From: Alkalimarinus coralli
GTDB lineage: Bacteria; Pseudomonadota; Gammaproteobacteria; Pseudomonadales; Oleiphilaceae
Length of the DNA: 64,000 nucleotides
Direction: 5' to 3'
NCBI RefSeq assembly: GCF_023650515.1
Contig: NZ_CP096016.1
Span: 1,264,001-1,328,000 of the forward strand
In this document: positions 49,527 to 57,710 of the stretch, one piece after another
Layout: each line of letters starts with the position of its first letter
How positions within the stretch are numbered: the stretch's first letter is position 1
Program-made: the position numbers and the translations under genes
The notes under the pieces: model-generated
What the model was told of the DNA's origin: nothing
What the model saw: only the letters and a program-made list of their open reading frames with translations
Databases searched by the model: none

Positions 49527-50364
49527 TTCTTAGACGCTCTTGTCGTGCATTCTCTTCGGCAAGCGCTGCTTTTATTTCCTGAACGACAGCGTCAACATCT
49601 GCTAAAGAGTCATCCTCTTCAAAATTACCTGTCAGCTTGGTATCAGGCGTTAGTTTCCCATCTTCGTATAATGCCCACATCTCTTTTGCGTATCGAGATT
49701 GCTTCAAATCAGGTGCAAATTGACCATAGTATGTGGTCATGTTTTCAATATCTCGTTCCAACATGGAATATGCGTTGTTGTTTGCTGCGGCGTTGACTGC
49801 TTGAGGCAGGTCGATTATCACAGGGCCATAGTCATCTACCAGTACGTTAAACTCTGACAGGTCACCATGTATCAATCCAGAACATAGCATTAGCATGACG
49901 TAATGCATAATTGTTGCGTGGTCTTCTCTGGCTTGTTCAGCTGACATCTCAACATCGTTTAAACGCGGTGCGACGTCTCCATCATCGTCTGTGACGAGTT
50001 CCATCAATAGAACGCCATCAAAACAGCCATAAGGCTGAGGAACGCGAACGCCAGCGCTGGCGAGACGATAAAGTGCATCGACTTCAGCGTTTTGCCAAAT
50101 TTCTTCCTGTTGTTTGCGACCAAATGAAGAGTTCTTTTCCATCGCGCGAGCGCGTCTGCTGTTTCGTACTTTTCGTCCTTCCTGGTACTGAACAGCCTTT
50201 TTAAAACTGCGCTTGGCGGCTTCTTTATAGACTTTGGCGCAACGAATTTCTGATCCGCAACGCACAACATACACTGTGGCTTCTTTGCCACTCATCAGTT
50301 GACGGATGACTTCATCCACCAACCCGTCTTCGACAAGGGGTTGAATTCTCTTTGGTGTTTTCAT
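49507..50364 (-). CDS. RIO1-family serine protein kinase
   Basis: The ATP loop is SGKEATVYVVRCG with Lys in RCAKVYKE, and the catalytic loop is LIHGDLSEFNVLV with metal-binding Asp in VIIDLPQAV. These are RIO kinase hallmarks; such kinases autophosphorylate on serine and in other organisms act in ribosome maturation. I chose ATG 50364, giving 285 residues (MKTPKRIQP), because the 42 upstream codons are AT-rich and not kinase-like. It is transcribed divergently from cspA-like gene 50729. Confidence 0.92.
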   Translation of the reverse strand: MKTPKRIQPLVEDGLVDEVIRQLMSGKEATVYVVRCGSEIRCAKVYKEAAKRSFKKAVQYQEGRKVRNSRRARAMEKNSSFGRKQQEEIWQNAEVDALYRLASAGVRVPQPYGCFDGVLLMELVTDDDGDVAPRLNDVEMSAEQAREDHATIMHYVMLMLCSGLIHGDLSEFNVLVDDYGPVIIDLPQAVNAAANNNAYSMLERDIENMTTYYGQFAPDLKQSRYAKEMWALYEDGKLTPDTKLTGNFEEDDSLADVDAVVQEIKAALAEENARQERLRNAEELN

Positions 50365-50728
50365 AGCGCTCTTATACAGTAAATTGGCGTTGGATGGAAT
50401 ACTGGGGTAGCGCTTGGCGTGAGTCCTCTTACTTGCAGTACCTATTACTATATAATTCGTAATGACGTTAATATATTGAAATAAAAGCAAATCACTGACC
50501 AGCCATAGTGATCGCTTATATGCTGATCACTGTTGACTATATGCTGAATCCCTATATAATACTCATCAGCTTGAAAGAACGTCTTATATTTATGCACACC
50601 ATTTCGATGTCTCGTATTAGTAGCTCGTCCTGATTTCATAAGTAATAGCATTACATTTCAGCCAGATCGACATTTGTTCAATTAAGAGTAAATGTCTAAA
50701 TTACAAATTGAATTATTAGGATATTAAT
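50365..50728 (+). other. Divergent promoter region and long leader of the cold-shock gene
   Basis: This 364-bp region holds the predicted cold-shock promoter (50533-50560), an inverted pair AGTGATC/GATCACT (50507-50513 and 50525-50531) and a repeated TATATGCTGA. About 160 bp of untranslated leader follow, typical of CspA-type genes in which the leader controls translation at low temperature. No separate gene is seen. Confidence 0.6.
50533..50560 (+). promoter_or_regulatory. Sigma70-type promoter of the cold-shock gene
   Basis: -35 TTGACT (50533-50538) and a perfect -10 TATAAT (50555-50560) are separated by 16 bp. Transcription would begin about 160 bp before the cold-shock start codon. Confidence 0.75.
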
Positions 50729-50935
50729 ATGTCTACTACTACTGGTACAGTTAAGTGGTTCAACGAATCTAAAGGTTTTGGTTTTATCGAGCAAGAGTCT
50801 GGTCCAGACGTATTTGCTCACTTCAGCGCTATCAACAGCTCTGGTTTCAAAACTTTGACTGAAGGTCAGAAAGTTGAGTTCACTGTAACTCAAGGTCAGA
50901 AAGGACCTCAAGCAGAAAACATCGTAGCGCTTTAA
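50729..50935 (+). CDS. Cold-shock domain protein (CspA family)
   Basis: The 68-residue protein carries both RNA-binding motifs: KGFGFIEQ (RNP1-like) and VFAHFSAI (RNP2-like). It begins [12 protein letters not shown]. CspA proteins melt mRNA structure at low temperature. The sequence uses a restricted codon set rich in GGT and GCT, which suggests high expression. A long leader and a strong promoter precede it; a terminator follows at 51005-51042. Confidence 0.96.
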   Translation: MSTTTGTVKWFNESKGFGFIEQESGPDVFAHFSAINSSGFKTLTEGQKVEFTVTQGQKGPQAENIVAL

Positions 50936-51004
50936 TTTAAAGTGCTATAAGGCGTTGTTCATAAAAGAACAATGACCTAGCTTAAACTTTAACGAGTTAA
51001 GCGC

Positions 51005-51042
51005 GAAAAAAAGGTGAGACTTAAGGTCTTGCCTTTTTTTTT
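51005..51042 (+). terminator. Terminator after the cold-shock gene
   Basis: AGGTGAGAC pairs (with two G-U pairs in RNA) with GTCTTGCCT and is followed by a run of T residues; A residues in front make it possibly bidirectional. Confidence 0.82.
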
Positions 51043-51085
51043 GGAACAAATTTGTAGTTGATTAGTCCCTGTAACTGGAGTGGTT

Positions 51086-51808
51086 ATGACTCTTCGCGAA
51101 TGGCTTGCTGCCGAGCCTTTTACACTGAGCATGTCGTCGGGTTTCTTTAGTTTTTTTGCCCATGCTGGAATGTTGTCAGTACTGGAAAGTGAAGATCTTT
51201 TGCCTGCTAAGGTGACTGGGTCAAGTGCTGGTGCTCTAGTGGGGGGCTGTTGGGCTTCAGGTTGTTCTGTGGAGGAGCTTAAAAGTAGGCTTTTCAGTTT
51301 AACCAAGGAAGATTTTTGGGATCCCGGTTTAGGCTTTGGATTGTTGAAGGGGCGAAAGTTTAGAGAAATCGTCTCTGATGTATGTAAGGTTGATAAGTTG
51401 GAGCAGTGTCGGGTGCCCGCTGCTTTCTCTGCGTTTGATTTAGCAAGTTTGGATACTCATGTTTTAACGGTTGGGGCCATTCAGAATGTAATATCAGCAT
51501 CTTGCGCTTTTCCGCTGCTATTTCAGCCAGTATGTGTTGATAACCGATATTACCTTGACGGCGGCATCAAAGATCGAGCGGGGTTAAAGGGCGTCGGTGA
51601 GCAGGAGAGAGTTTTTTATCATCATATAGTATCTCGCTCACCTTGGCGCCGAAAAAACAGTGCAGCTTTAACCATACCAAGCAGGAATAACATGAAGTCA
51701 TTAGCAATTAATGGCATTCCCAGGGTCGGCCCGAATGATCTGGAGCAGGGCAAAGCGGCTTTTAAGTTCGCAAGAGAGCAAACACGACAAGCGCTGGATA
51801 AGGATTAA
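51086..51808 (+). CDS. Patatin-like phospholipase
   Basis: The GxSxG nucleophile motif is GSSAG (Ser47) and the dyad Asp is in YYLDGGIKD, which fits the patatin fold for acyl-ester hydrolysis of lipids. The oxyanion-type glycine segment near SSGFFSFFAHAG precedes it. ATG 51086 with GGAG 7 bp upstream gives 240 residues; GTG 51080 is a weaker alternative. No membrane segment is seen; the substrate is unknown. It appears monocistronic. Confidence 0.9.
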   Translation: MTLREWLAAEPFTLSMSSGFFSFFAHAGMLSVLESEDLLPAKVTGSSAGALVGGCWASGCSVEELKSRLFSLTKEDFWDPGLGFGLLKGRKFREIVSDVCKVDKLEQCRVPAAFSAFDLASLDTHVLTVGAIQNVISASCAFPLLFQPVCVDNRYYLDGGIKDRAGLKGVGEQERVFYHHIVSRSPWRRKNSAALTIPSRNNMKSLAINGIPRVGPNDLEQGKAAFKFAREQTRQALDKD

Positions 51809-52332
51809 GCCTGGAAAGTTATTGAGGTGGGTAGTAAGAAAGAAAGGTCTACAATGCTATCCAGCAGGCCGAAACTTGATACCTAATTGAATGAATATTC
51901 CTGTAAGATTTGTTAAAAATTATTAATTTATGTGAGCTGGTTGGCAGTGAAATTATATTTCTAACGTGGTGATTTTATGAAGGCTAGCCCTAATAATGCC
52001 AGATTAAACAATCTATTAAGATAATATGTTAATGCTAAATCTATTTTTGATGGCTGACAAAATGTATCTGAAAGCGTCTAGGTAATTACTTATATTCATA
52101 AGATGTATATTGGATATATTTTCTATATATTTTATTTATTGCTACTTATTCTTTAGAATCCCCACCTGAAATTAGAACACCGGTAGGCCAGGCGCTTAAA
52201 AGTTGTTTTATAGCCCAGTTTGATTAGTGCTGCTTAGTTGTACTTTTGATAAGTACCGACATAGTTGACTAAGGGTTGTTAAGTGATTTGTAGACGACTG
52301 GATACATTTACACTCAAATGAAGGATTGATCT
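51809..52332 (+). other. AT-rich intergenic region upstream of aceA
   Basis: This 524-bp region has no convincing gene or repeat. It is strongly AT-rich with several TATA-like tracts and should hold the isocitrate lyase promoter and leader. I cannot choose its -35/-10 boxes. Confidence 0.4.
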
Positions 52333-53928
52333 ATGTCAGCTTATCAAGACGAAATCAAATCAGTTGCTGCAGTAGTTGAAGCTGCTGGCGACTCTTGGGC
52401 AGCAATTAGCCCAGAATCTGTTGCTCGTATGCGTGCTCAGAACAAATTCAAAACTGGTCTAGACGTAGCGAAGTACACTGCAAACATTATGCGTGCAGAC
52501 ATGGAAGCTTTCGATGCTGATAAGACTAAGTACACTCAGTCTTTGGGTTGCTGGCACGGTTTCGTAGGTCAGCAGAAGCTGATCTCTATTAAGAAGCACT
52601 TCGGTTCTACTGAGCGTAAGTACCTATACCTTTCAGGTTGGATGGTTGCAGCTCTTCGTTCAGACTTCGGTCCTCTTCCTGACCAGTCTATGCACGAGAA
52701 GACGTCTGTTGCATCTTTGGTTGCTGAGCTATACACATTCTTGCGTCAAGCTGATGCACGTGAACTTGGCGGTTTGTTCCGTGAGTTAGACAAGGCTCGT
52801 GAAGCTGGCGATTCTGCTCTTGAAGCTGAAATCCAAGACAAGATCGACAACCACGAAACTCATGTTGTGCCAATTGTTGCAGATATCGATGCTGGCTTCG
52901 GTAACGCAGAAGCGACTTACCTGATGGCTAAGCAGATGATCGAAGCAGGTGCTTGTGCACTTCAGATCGAAAACCAGGTTGCTGATGAGAAGCAGTGTGG
53001 TCACCAGGACGGTAAAGTGACTGTTCCTCATGCTGATTTCCACTCTAAGCTACGTGCACTACGTTACGCTTTCCTTGAGCTGGGTGTTGACAACGGTATT
53101 ATCGTTGCTCGTACTGACTCTGAAGGTGCTGGCCTAACTAAAGAAATCGCTGTTGTTAAAGAGCCTGGTGACCAGGGCGACGTTTACAACTCATTCCTTG
53201 ATGTTGAAGAAGTTACTCCAGAAGAAACTGCACCTGGTGATGTACTAATCAGCCGTGATGGTAAGCTTGTTCGTCCTAAGCGTCTTCCATCTGGTTTGTA
53301 TCAGTTCCGTGAAGGCACTGGCCATGAGCGTTGCGTATTTGACTGTATCGAAGCTATCAACGCTGGTGCAGACCTGCTGTGGATTGAAACTGCAGTACCG
53401 ACTGTTCACGAAATCAAGGGTATGATGGACGAAGTTCGCAAGGTTCACCCTAACGCGAAACTTGTTTATAACAACTCTCCATCTTTCAACTGGACATTGA
53501 ACTTCCGTCAGCAAACTTATGATGCATGGGTTGAAGAAGGTAAAGACGTGTCTGCATACGACCGCGCTAACCTTATGTCTGCTGAATACGATGATTCTGA
53601 GTTGTCTGCAGCAGCTGATGCTCGCATCCGTACTTTCCAGGCAGATACTTCGCGTGAAGCGAACGTATTCCACCACTTGATCACTCTGCCTACTTATCAC
53701 ACGACTGCACTGTCTGTTGATAACCTGGCTAAAGAGTACTTCGGTGAGCAGGGTATGCTTGGTTACGTTGCTGGCGTACAGCGTAAAGAGATCCGTCAGG
53801 GTATCGCATGTGTTAAGCACCAGAACATGTCAGGTTCTGACATTGGTGACGACCACAAAGAATACTTTGCTGGTGAAAACGCGCTTAAAGCGGGTGGCGC
53901 TAAAAACACATCTAACCAATTCTCTTAA
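52333..53928 (+). CDS. aceA: Isocitrate lyase
   Basis: Isocitrate lyase splits isocitrate into succinate and glyoxylate in the glyoxylate shunt, needed to grow on acetate and fatty acids. The catalytic loop reads EKQCGHQDGKV (Cys-Gly-His in place), and ADIDAGFGNAEATYLM carries metal-binding Asp residues. At 531 residues it belongs to the longer Pseudomonas-type class. The codon set is narrow (GGT, GCT, CGT), indicating high expression. An AAGGA ribosome binding site precedes ATG 52333. It ends at a clear terminator. Confidence 0.96.
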   Translation: MSAYQDEIKSVAAVVEAAGDSWAAISPESVARMRAQNKFKTGLDVAKYTANIMRADMEAFDADKTKYTQSLGCWHGFVGQQKLISIKKHFGSTERKYLYLSGWMVAALRSDFGPLPDQSMHEKTSVASLVAELYTFLRQADARELGGLFRELDKAREAGDSALEAEIQDKIDNHETHVVPIVADIDAGFGNAEATYLMAKQMIEAGACALQIENQVADEKQCGHQDGKVTVPHADFHSKLRALRYAFLELGVDNGIIVARTDSEGAGLTKEIAVVKEPGDQGDVYNSFLDVEEVTPEETAPGDVLISRDGKLVRPKRLPSGLYQFREGTGHERCVFDCIEAINAGADLLWIETAVPTVHEIKGMMDEVRKVHPNAKLVYNNSPSFNWTLNFRQQTYDAWVEEGKDVSAYDRANLMSAEYDDSELSAAADARIRTFQADTSREANVFHHLITLPTYHTTALSVDNLAKEYFGEQGMLGYVAGVQRKEIRQGIACVKHQNMSGSDIGDDHKEYFAGENALKAGGAKNTSNQFS

Positions 53929-53986
53929 TACTCGTTATAAAAGAATTGAGTTATCCGGTTAGCGTTATTTAACCGGAAGTGTTTAT

Positions 53987-54022
53987 AAAAAGGCCGAATA
54001 CATTGTGTGTTCGGCCTTTTTT
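53987..54022 (+). terminator. Terminator after aceA
   Basis: AAAAAGGCCGAA and TTCGGCCTTTTTT form a strong stem with a T tail. A smaller CCGGTTA/TAACCGG hairpin lies just upstream (53955-53976). Confidence 0.92.
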
Positions 54023-54220
54023 GTTGTCTACGATCTGCATCTATTGTCTATAGCTGGCATAAATAGATGAAAGGTCGATGCGGTAGCAAAACTGATACTA
54101 AAGTATATTAAATATATATGGGGTTTTGATTTACTATTTATTTTGTGAATGTTAGGGTGGTAGGCTATAGCGTTTTTAAAATGTTACATCATTTAAAATA
54201 TCTTTCAGCAGTGGTCGGTA

Positions 54221-55156
54221 ATGGATATCAGTCGGGTAGATCTTAATCTATTAATTCATCTTGATGTGTTACTGCGCGAGCAGAATGTGACCAAGGCTGC
54301 GAGTCATTTGGGCATCACACAGCCTGCGATGAGCAACGGATTAAAGCGCCTTCGAGTGCTATTTGAAGACCCGCTGTTAGTGCGTACGACGGATGGCATG
54401 GCACCGACTGAGCTGGCATTAGAGCTAAAGCCTGCGGTACGGGAAATTCTCTTTAATATCGAAAAAGTTATTCAGCCAGATCGAGGTTTTGATCTGGATA
54501 GCAGTCGAGTATTTCGCATTATGGCCAGTGACTACGCTGAGTCCACGCTTATACCCTCTGTGCTAAGTGTCGTCCGTCAACGCGCACCCAATGTCACTCT
54601 TGATGTGTTAACGCCGAGTGATGTTTCGTTCGAAGATGTAGAGCAGGGGCGGGTTGATATGGCAATTAATCGCTTCGACACATTGCCTCAATCATTTCAC
54701 CAAAAAACAATTTGGACCGATACGTTCTCCTGCCTAATGAATGTTGATAATGATATTGCAGATAACTTTACCCTTGAGAATTACCTTGCTGCGAGCCATA
54801 TATGGGTCAGTAAAACAGGTTTTGGTGTCGGGGTGGGGATGAACCCTAAAGACGTTCAGCGGCTGGGTTGGGTGGATGAAGCGCTAAATGAAATTGGTGC
54901 CAAACGTAATATTAGTGTATTTACCCGCCATTACCAGGTTGCTATGCTGCTCGCTCAACAGCATGATCTTATAGCAACGCTTCCGAGCAAGGCTGCACGG
55001 CTCAAGAGCGAAAGCTCCAAGCTGGTTTCCAAGGAGCCACCCTTTTCAATTCCTGCTTTTGACCTTAAAATGGCATGGAGCCCTCTGCTTCATCATAATG
55101 CGGGTCACCAGTGGTTGCGCAGGTTGATTGTTGATGTAGCGAACAACGAACACTGA
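54221..55156 (+). CDS. LysR family transcriptional regulator
   Basis: The 311-residue protein has a winged helix at residues 6-65 (LNLLIHLDVLLREQNVTKAA, GITQPAMSNGLKRLR) and a substrate-binding domain after residue 90. Its form (a nodD/mexT-like early LDVLL and a target near the next genes) gives no clear ligand. It is on the opposite strand to the Lrp gene downstream and is not in an obvious operon. Confidence 0.92.
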   Translation: MDISRVDLNLLIHLDVLLREQNVTKAASHLGITQPAMSNGLKRLRVLFEDPLLVRTTDGMAPTELALELKPAVREILFNIEKVIQPDRGFDLDSSRVFRIMASDYAESTLIPSVLSVVRQRAPNVTLDVLTPSDVSFEDVEQGRVDMAINRFDTLPQSFHQKTIWTDTFSCLMNVDNDIADNFTLENYLAASHIWVSKTGFGVGVGMNPKDVQRLGWVDEALNEIGAKRNISVFTRHYQVAMLLAQQHDLIATLPSKAARLKSESSKLVSKEPPFSIPAFDLKMAWSPLLHHNAGHQWLRRLIVDVANNEH

Positions 55157-55188
55157 CATAACAGCCCAGGGTAAGTAATATAACCCGT

Positions 55189-55614
55189 TTAACGGCTGAA
55201 TTTTGTCTCTAGAATAACCGATGAATTCGTGCGCTCCACACCTTCCAGATTGCTAATTCTATCCAATATCTGACTGAGCTCCTGAGTTGACTCTGTCTTC
55301 AATATTGCGATTAAGTCAAAATCCCCGCTAATTGCATGCAAAGCTGAGAGTTCGGGCATCTCTTTGAGAGCATTGTTGGTTTTTACCGTCAGTTTTTGCA
55401 TCACCTTTATTAATACATGAGCAGAAACGAGGCGGTTCTGATACTCATCCCCATATACTACGGTATACCCTTTAATTATCCCTTCTTGCTCTAGCTTCTT
55501 GATTCGGCTTTGTATTGTTGAACGCGATAGATCGAGTTTTCGTGCCAGGTCAGATGTACTCATCCTGGCATTTGTTTTCAATAATGATAGTAGTCGTTGG
55601 TCAACTGGTTTCAT
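55189..55614 (-). CDS. Lrp/AsnC family regulator
   Basis: The N-terminal helix-turn-helix (LARKLDLSRSTIQSRIKKLEQEGIIKG-type) and C-terminal RAM/ligand domain (LHAISGDFDLIAILKTEST) identify a leucine-responsive-type regulator. The 141-residue length is standard. It is divergent from astA (146 bp apart), which is an arrangement often used for control of amino-acid catabolic genes, so astA is a plausible target. Confidence 0.93.
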   Translation of the reverse strand: MKPVDQRLLSLLKTNARMSTSDLARKLDLSRSTIQSRIKKLEQEGIIKGYTVVYGDEYQNRLVSAHVLIKVMQKLTVKTNNALKEMPELSALHAISGDFDLIAILKTESTQELSQILDRISNLEGVERTNSSVILETKFSR

Positions 55615-55759
55615 ATTTATTCGTCATATTGATGTTTTTCGTCGTTAATATGTCTAATTGTAGTGCTAATTCGAAAAAACAGCTTATTAAATACGGTCAC
55701 AGCGTTCGATAAACTAGGCGGCAATAAACTTGAACAATGAGCTCTTGAACGTAACGCCT

Positions 55760-56776
55760 ATGATGATTATTAGACCAATTAGACAAGACGACTACCCGTC
55801 GCTGCATAAAATAGCGATTGAGTCCGGTCACGGGTTTACCTCGTTGCCAGTAGACGAAGGGTTACTTAAGGCTAAAATCAGGCGCTCTGAACGCGCATTT
55901 TTGTCGCCCAGTTCCTCAATGGATAACAATGGCTATCTTTTTGTAATGGCTGATGCAGAAACCGATGAAGTTGTGGGTACCAGTGGAATTGAGTCGTCAG
56001 TTGGTCTTCGAGACCCGTTTTACCACTATCACCAGGGCAAGGTTACTCATTATTCCAACGAGCTAAATGTCTATAACACGGTAGATATTCTTACTTTGGG
56101 TAACGACTACACTGGCGCAACTGAAATCTGTACGCTTTTTTTAAGTCAAAAAGCGCGCCAGGGATTTAATGGGCGTTTGCTATCCAGGTTTCGCTACTTG
56201 TTTATCGCTCAAAACAGAGCCAGGTTTGCGGATACCGTAGTCGCTGAAATGCGCGGTGTGTCTGATGAGCAGGGGCGTTCTCCTTTTTGGTCATGGCTAC
56301 AGGAGCATTTTTTTTCGATGGAATTCCCTGATGCCGTTCACCGAGTCGGCATGGGACAAAAGTCATTTATCGCGGAGTTAATGCCGAAGTATCCAATTTA
56401 CGCCAGTTTATTAAGTCCTGAAGCTCAAGCTGTCATTGGTAAGGTTCACGAACAAACCAAGCCTGCGCTAAAGCTGCTTGTGCGAGAGGGTTTTTCGTTC
56501 CGAGGATATGTCGATATTTTTGATGCTGGGCCTACTGTTGAAGCAAAGACTGAAGATATCGTGACGGTAACGCAGCGCAAAGAGTTTAACGTCCGAATAG
56601 GTCACGCTGACTCAGGTAGCCCTTATATCCTCTCCAATCTTGAAGTTGAGTCCTATCGAGCCACGGTATCAAGCCTGTTAGTTGATAACAAAACCGGCTA
56701 TGCCGTTATAGACCAGCCGACTGCATCGGCCTTAAAGATAAACGAAGGCGATATTGTCAGTGCTGTGCCCGTTTAG
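55760..56776 (+). CDS. astA: Arginine N-succinyltransferase
   Basis: AstA transfers succinate from succinyl-CoA to arginine, the first step of the AST pathway. Matches include MIIRPIRQDDYPSLHKIA, GTSGIESSVGLRDPFYHY, CTLFLSQKARQGFNGRLLSR and AEMRGVSDEQGRSPFW. I prefer ATG 55760 (MMIIRP), giving 338 residues, close to the E. coli enzyme. The other ast genes are not in the window. The DUF1338 gene follows at 82 bp. Confidence 0.95.
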   Translation: MMIIRPIRQDDYPSLHKIAIESGHGFTSLPVDEGLLKAKIRRSERAFLSPSSSMDNNGYLFVMADAETDEVVGTSGIESSVGLRDPFYHYHQGKVTHYSNELNVYNTVDILTLGNDYTGATEICTLFLSQKARQGFNGRLLSRFRYLFIAQNRARFADTVVAEMRGVSDEQGRSPFWSWLQEHFFSMEFPDAVHRVGMGQKSFIAELMPKYPIYASLLSPEAQAVIGKVHEQTKPALKLLVREGFSFRGYVDIFDAGPTVEAKTEDIVTVTQRKEFNVRIGHADSGSPYILSNLEVESYRATVSSLLVDNKTGYAVIDQPTASALKINEGDIVSAVPV

Positions 56777-56858
56777 TGCTGAGTCTGAAAAATATATACC
56801 TTTAAGCCGGAGAGTATTCGGCTAAAGTCCAATATTTTAAATAGCTGAGAGTAAATCT

Positions 56859-57656
56859 ATGAGTCAAAAAGTGAATGATTTTTTTGAGAAGTTGTGGGCT
56901 AACTACCTGGAGATTACCCCTTCAGCACAAAAAATTCACAGCGTGCTGGGTTCAGGTAAAGATATCATTAATGATCATGTGGCTTTTCGTACGTTTAACT
57001 TGCCCAATATTAACCTGGGAATTTTGGCAGCCTTTTTTGAAGAAATGGGGTACCAAGAAAAGGGGCAATATACGTTTGACGCGAAAAAGCTGAAAGCGAA
57101 ACATTTTGAGCACCCGAATAAACGCCTGCCCAAGGTGTTTATTAGTGAGCTATGTCTTGAGCAATGCTCTGATAAATTGAATGGCATTGTAAAAACGTTG
57201 GTTTCGCAGATGGACTCTAACGTTATTTGCGATAGCAGCTTCCTATACTCTGGAACACACTGGAAGGTGAGTTATCAGGATTACCTGGATCTGCTTAATG
57301 AAAGTGAGTACGCCGCCTGGTTAGCCGCGTTTGGCTTTAGGGCGAACCACTTCACTGTGAGTGTAAATGATCTTGAAGATTACTCGACCCTGGCCGAGGT
57401 CAACGGCGTACTAAAAGAAAACCAGTTTTTGCTCAATACTTCGGGTGGCGAAATAAAAGGCTCGCCTGAGGTTATGCTGGAGCAATCTGCAACCCTGGCA
57501 GACATGCACGAGATGGTGTTTTCTGATCAGGAAAAGAAAATACCCGGTTGCTTTTATGAATTTGCGTACCGTTACCCCCAAAAGTGCGGCGAATTATATC
57601 AAGGGTTTGTGGCCGCATCGGCTGATAAGATCTTTGAGAGTACCCATAGTCGTTAG
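56859..57656 (+). CDS. DUF1338 (2-oxoadipate dioxygenase/decarboxylase-like) protein
   Basis: The family includes the Fe(II) enzyme HglS of lysine catabolism, which converts 2-oxoadipate to 2-hydroxyglutarate. The likely metal ligands are visible: His in NDHVAFRTF, His in RANHFTVSV and Glu in CFYEFAYRYP. With 265 residues it is shorter than HglS, so substrate may differ. AstA precedes it and PutP/PutA follow on the other strand, a setting of amino-acid breakdown. Confidence 0.83.
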   Translation: MSQKVNDFFEKLWANYLEITPSAQKIHSVLGSGKDIINDHVAFRTFNLPNINLGILAAFFEEMGYQEKGQYTFDAKKLKAKHFEHPNKRLPKVFISELCLEQCSDKLNGIVKTLVSQMDSNVICDSSFLYSGTHWKVSYQDYLDLLNESEYAAWLAAFGFRANHFTVSVNDLEDYSTLAEVNGVLKENQFLLNTSGGEIKGSPEVMLEQSATLADMHEMVFSDQEKKIPGCFYEFAYRYPQKCGELYQGFVAASADKIFESTHSR

Positions 57657-57667
57657 ACATACAGTTT

Positions 57668-57695
57668 AGCCGCCTCATATCGGCAAGAGGCGGCT
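57668..57695 (+). terminator. Bidirectional terminator between DUF1338 and putP
   Basis: AGCCGCCTC and GAGGCGGCT form a 9-bp perfect stem with a 10-nt loop between converging genes. No long T tail is present. Confidence 0.6.
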
Positions 57696-57710
57696 CAGGT
57701 TGAGGCCAGC

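Noticed and set aside
53245-53820. 191-codon antisense ORF inside aceA
   Set aside because: It is a by-product of the biased codon set of a highly expressed gene, which removes stops from the opposite strand.
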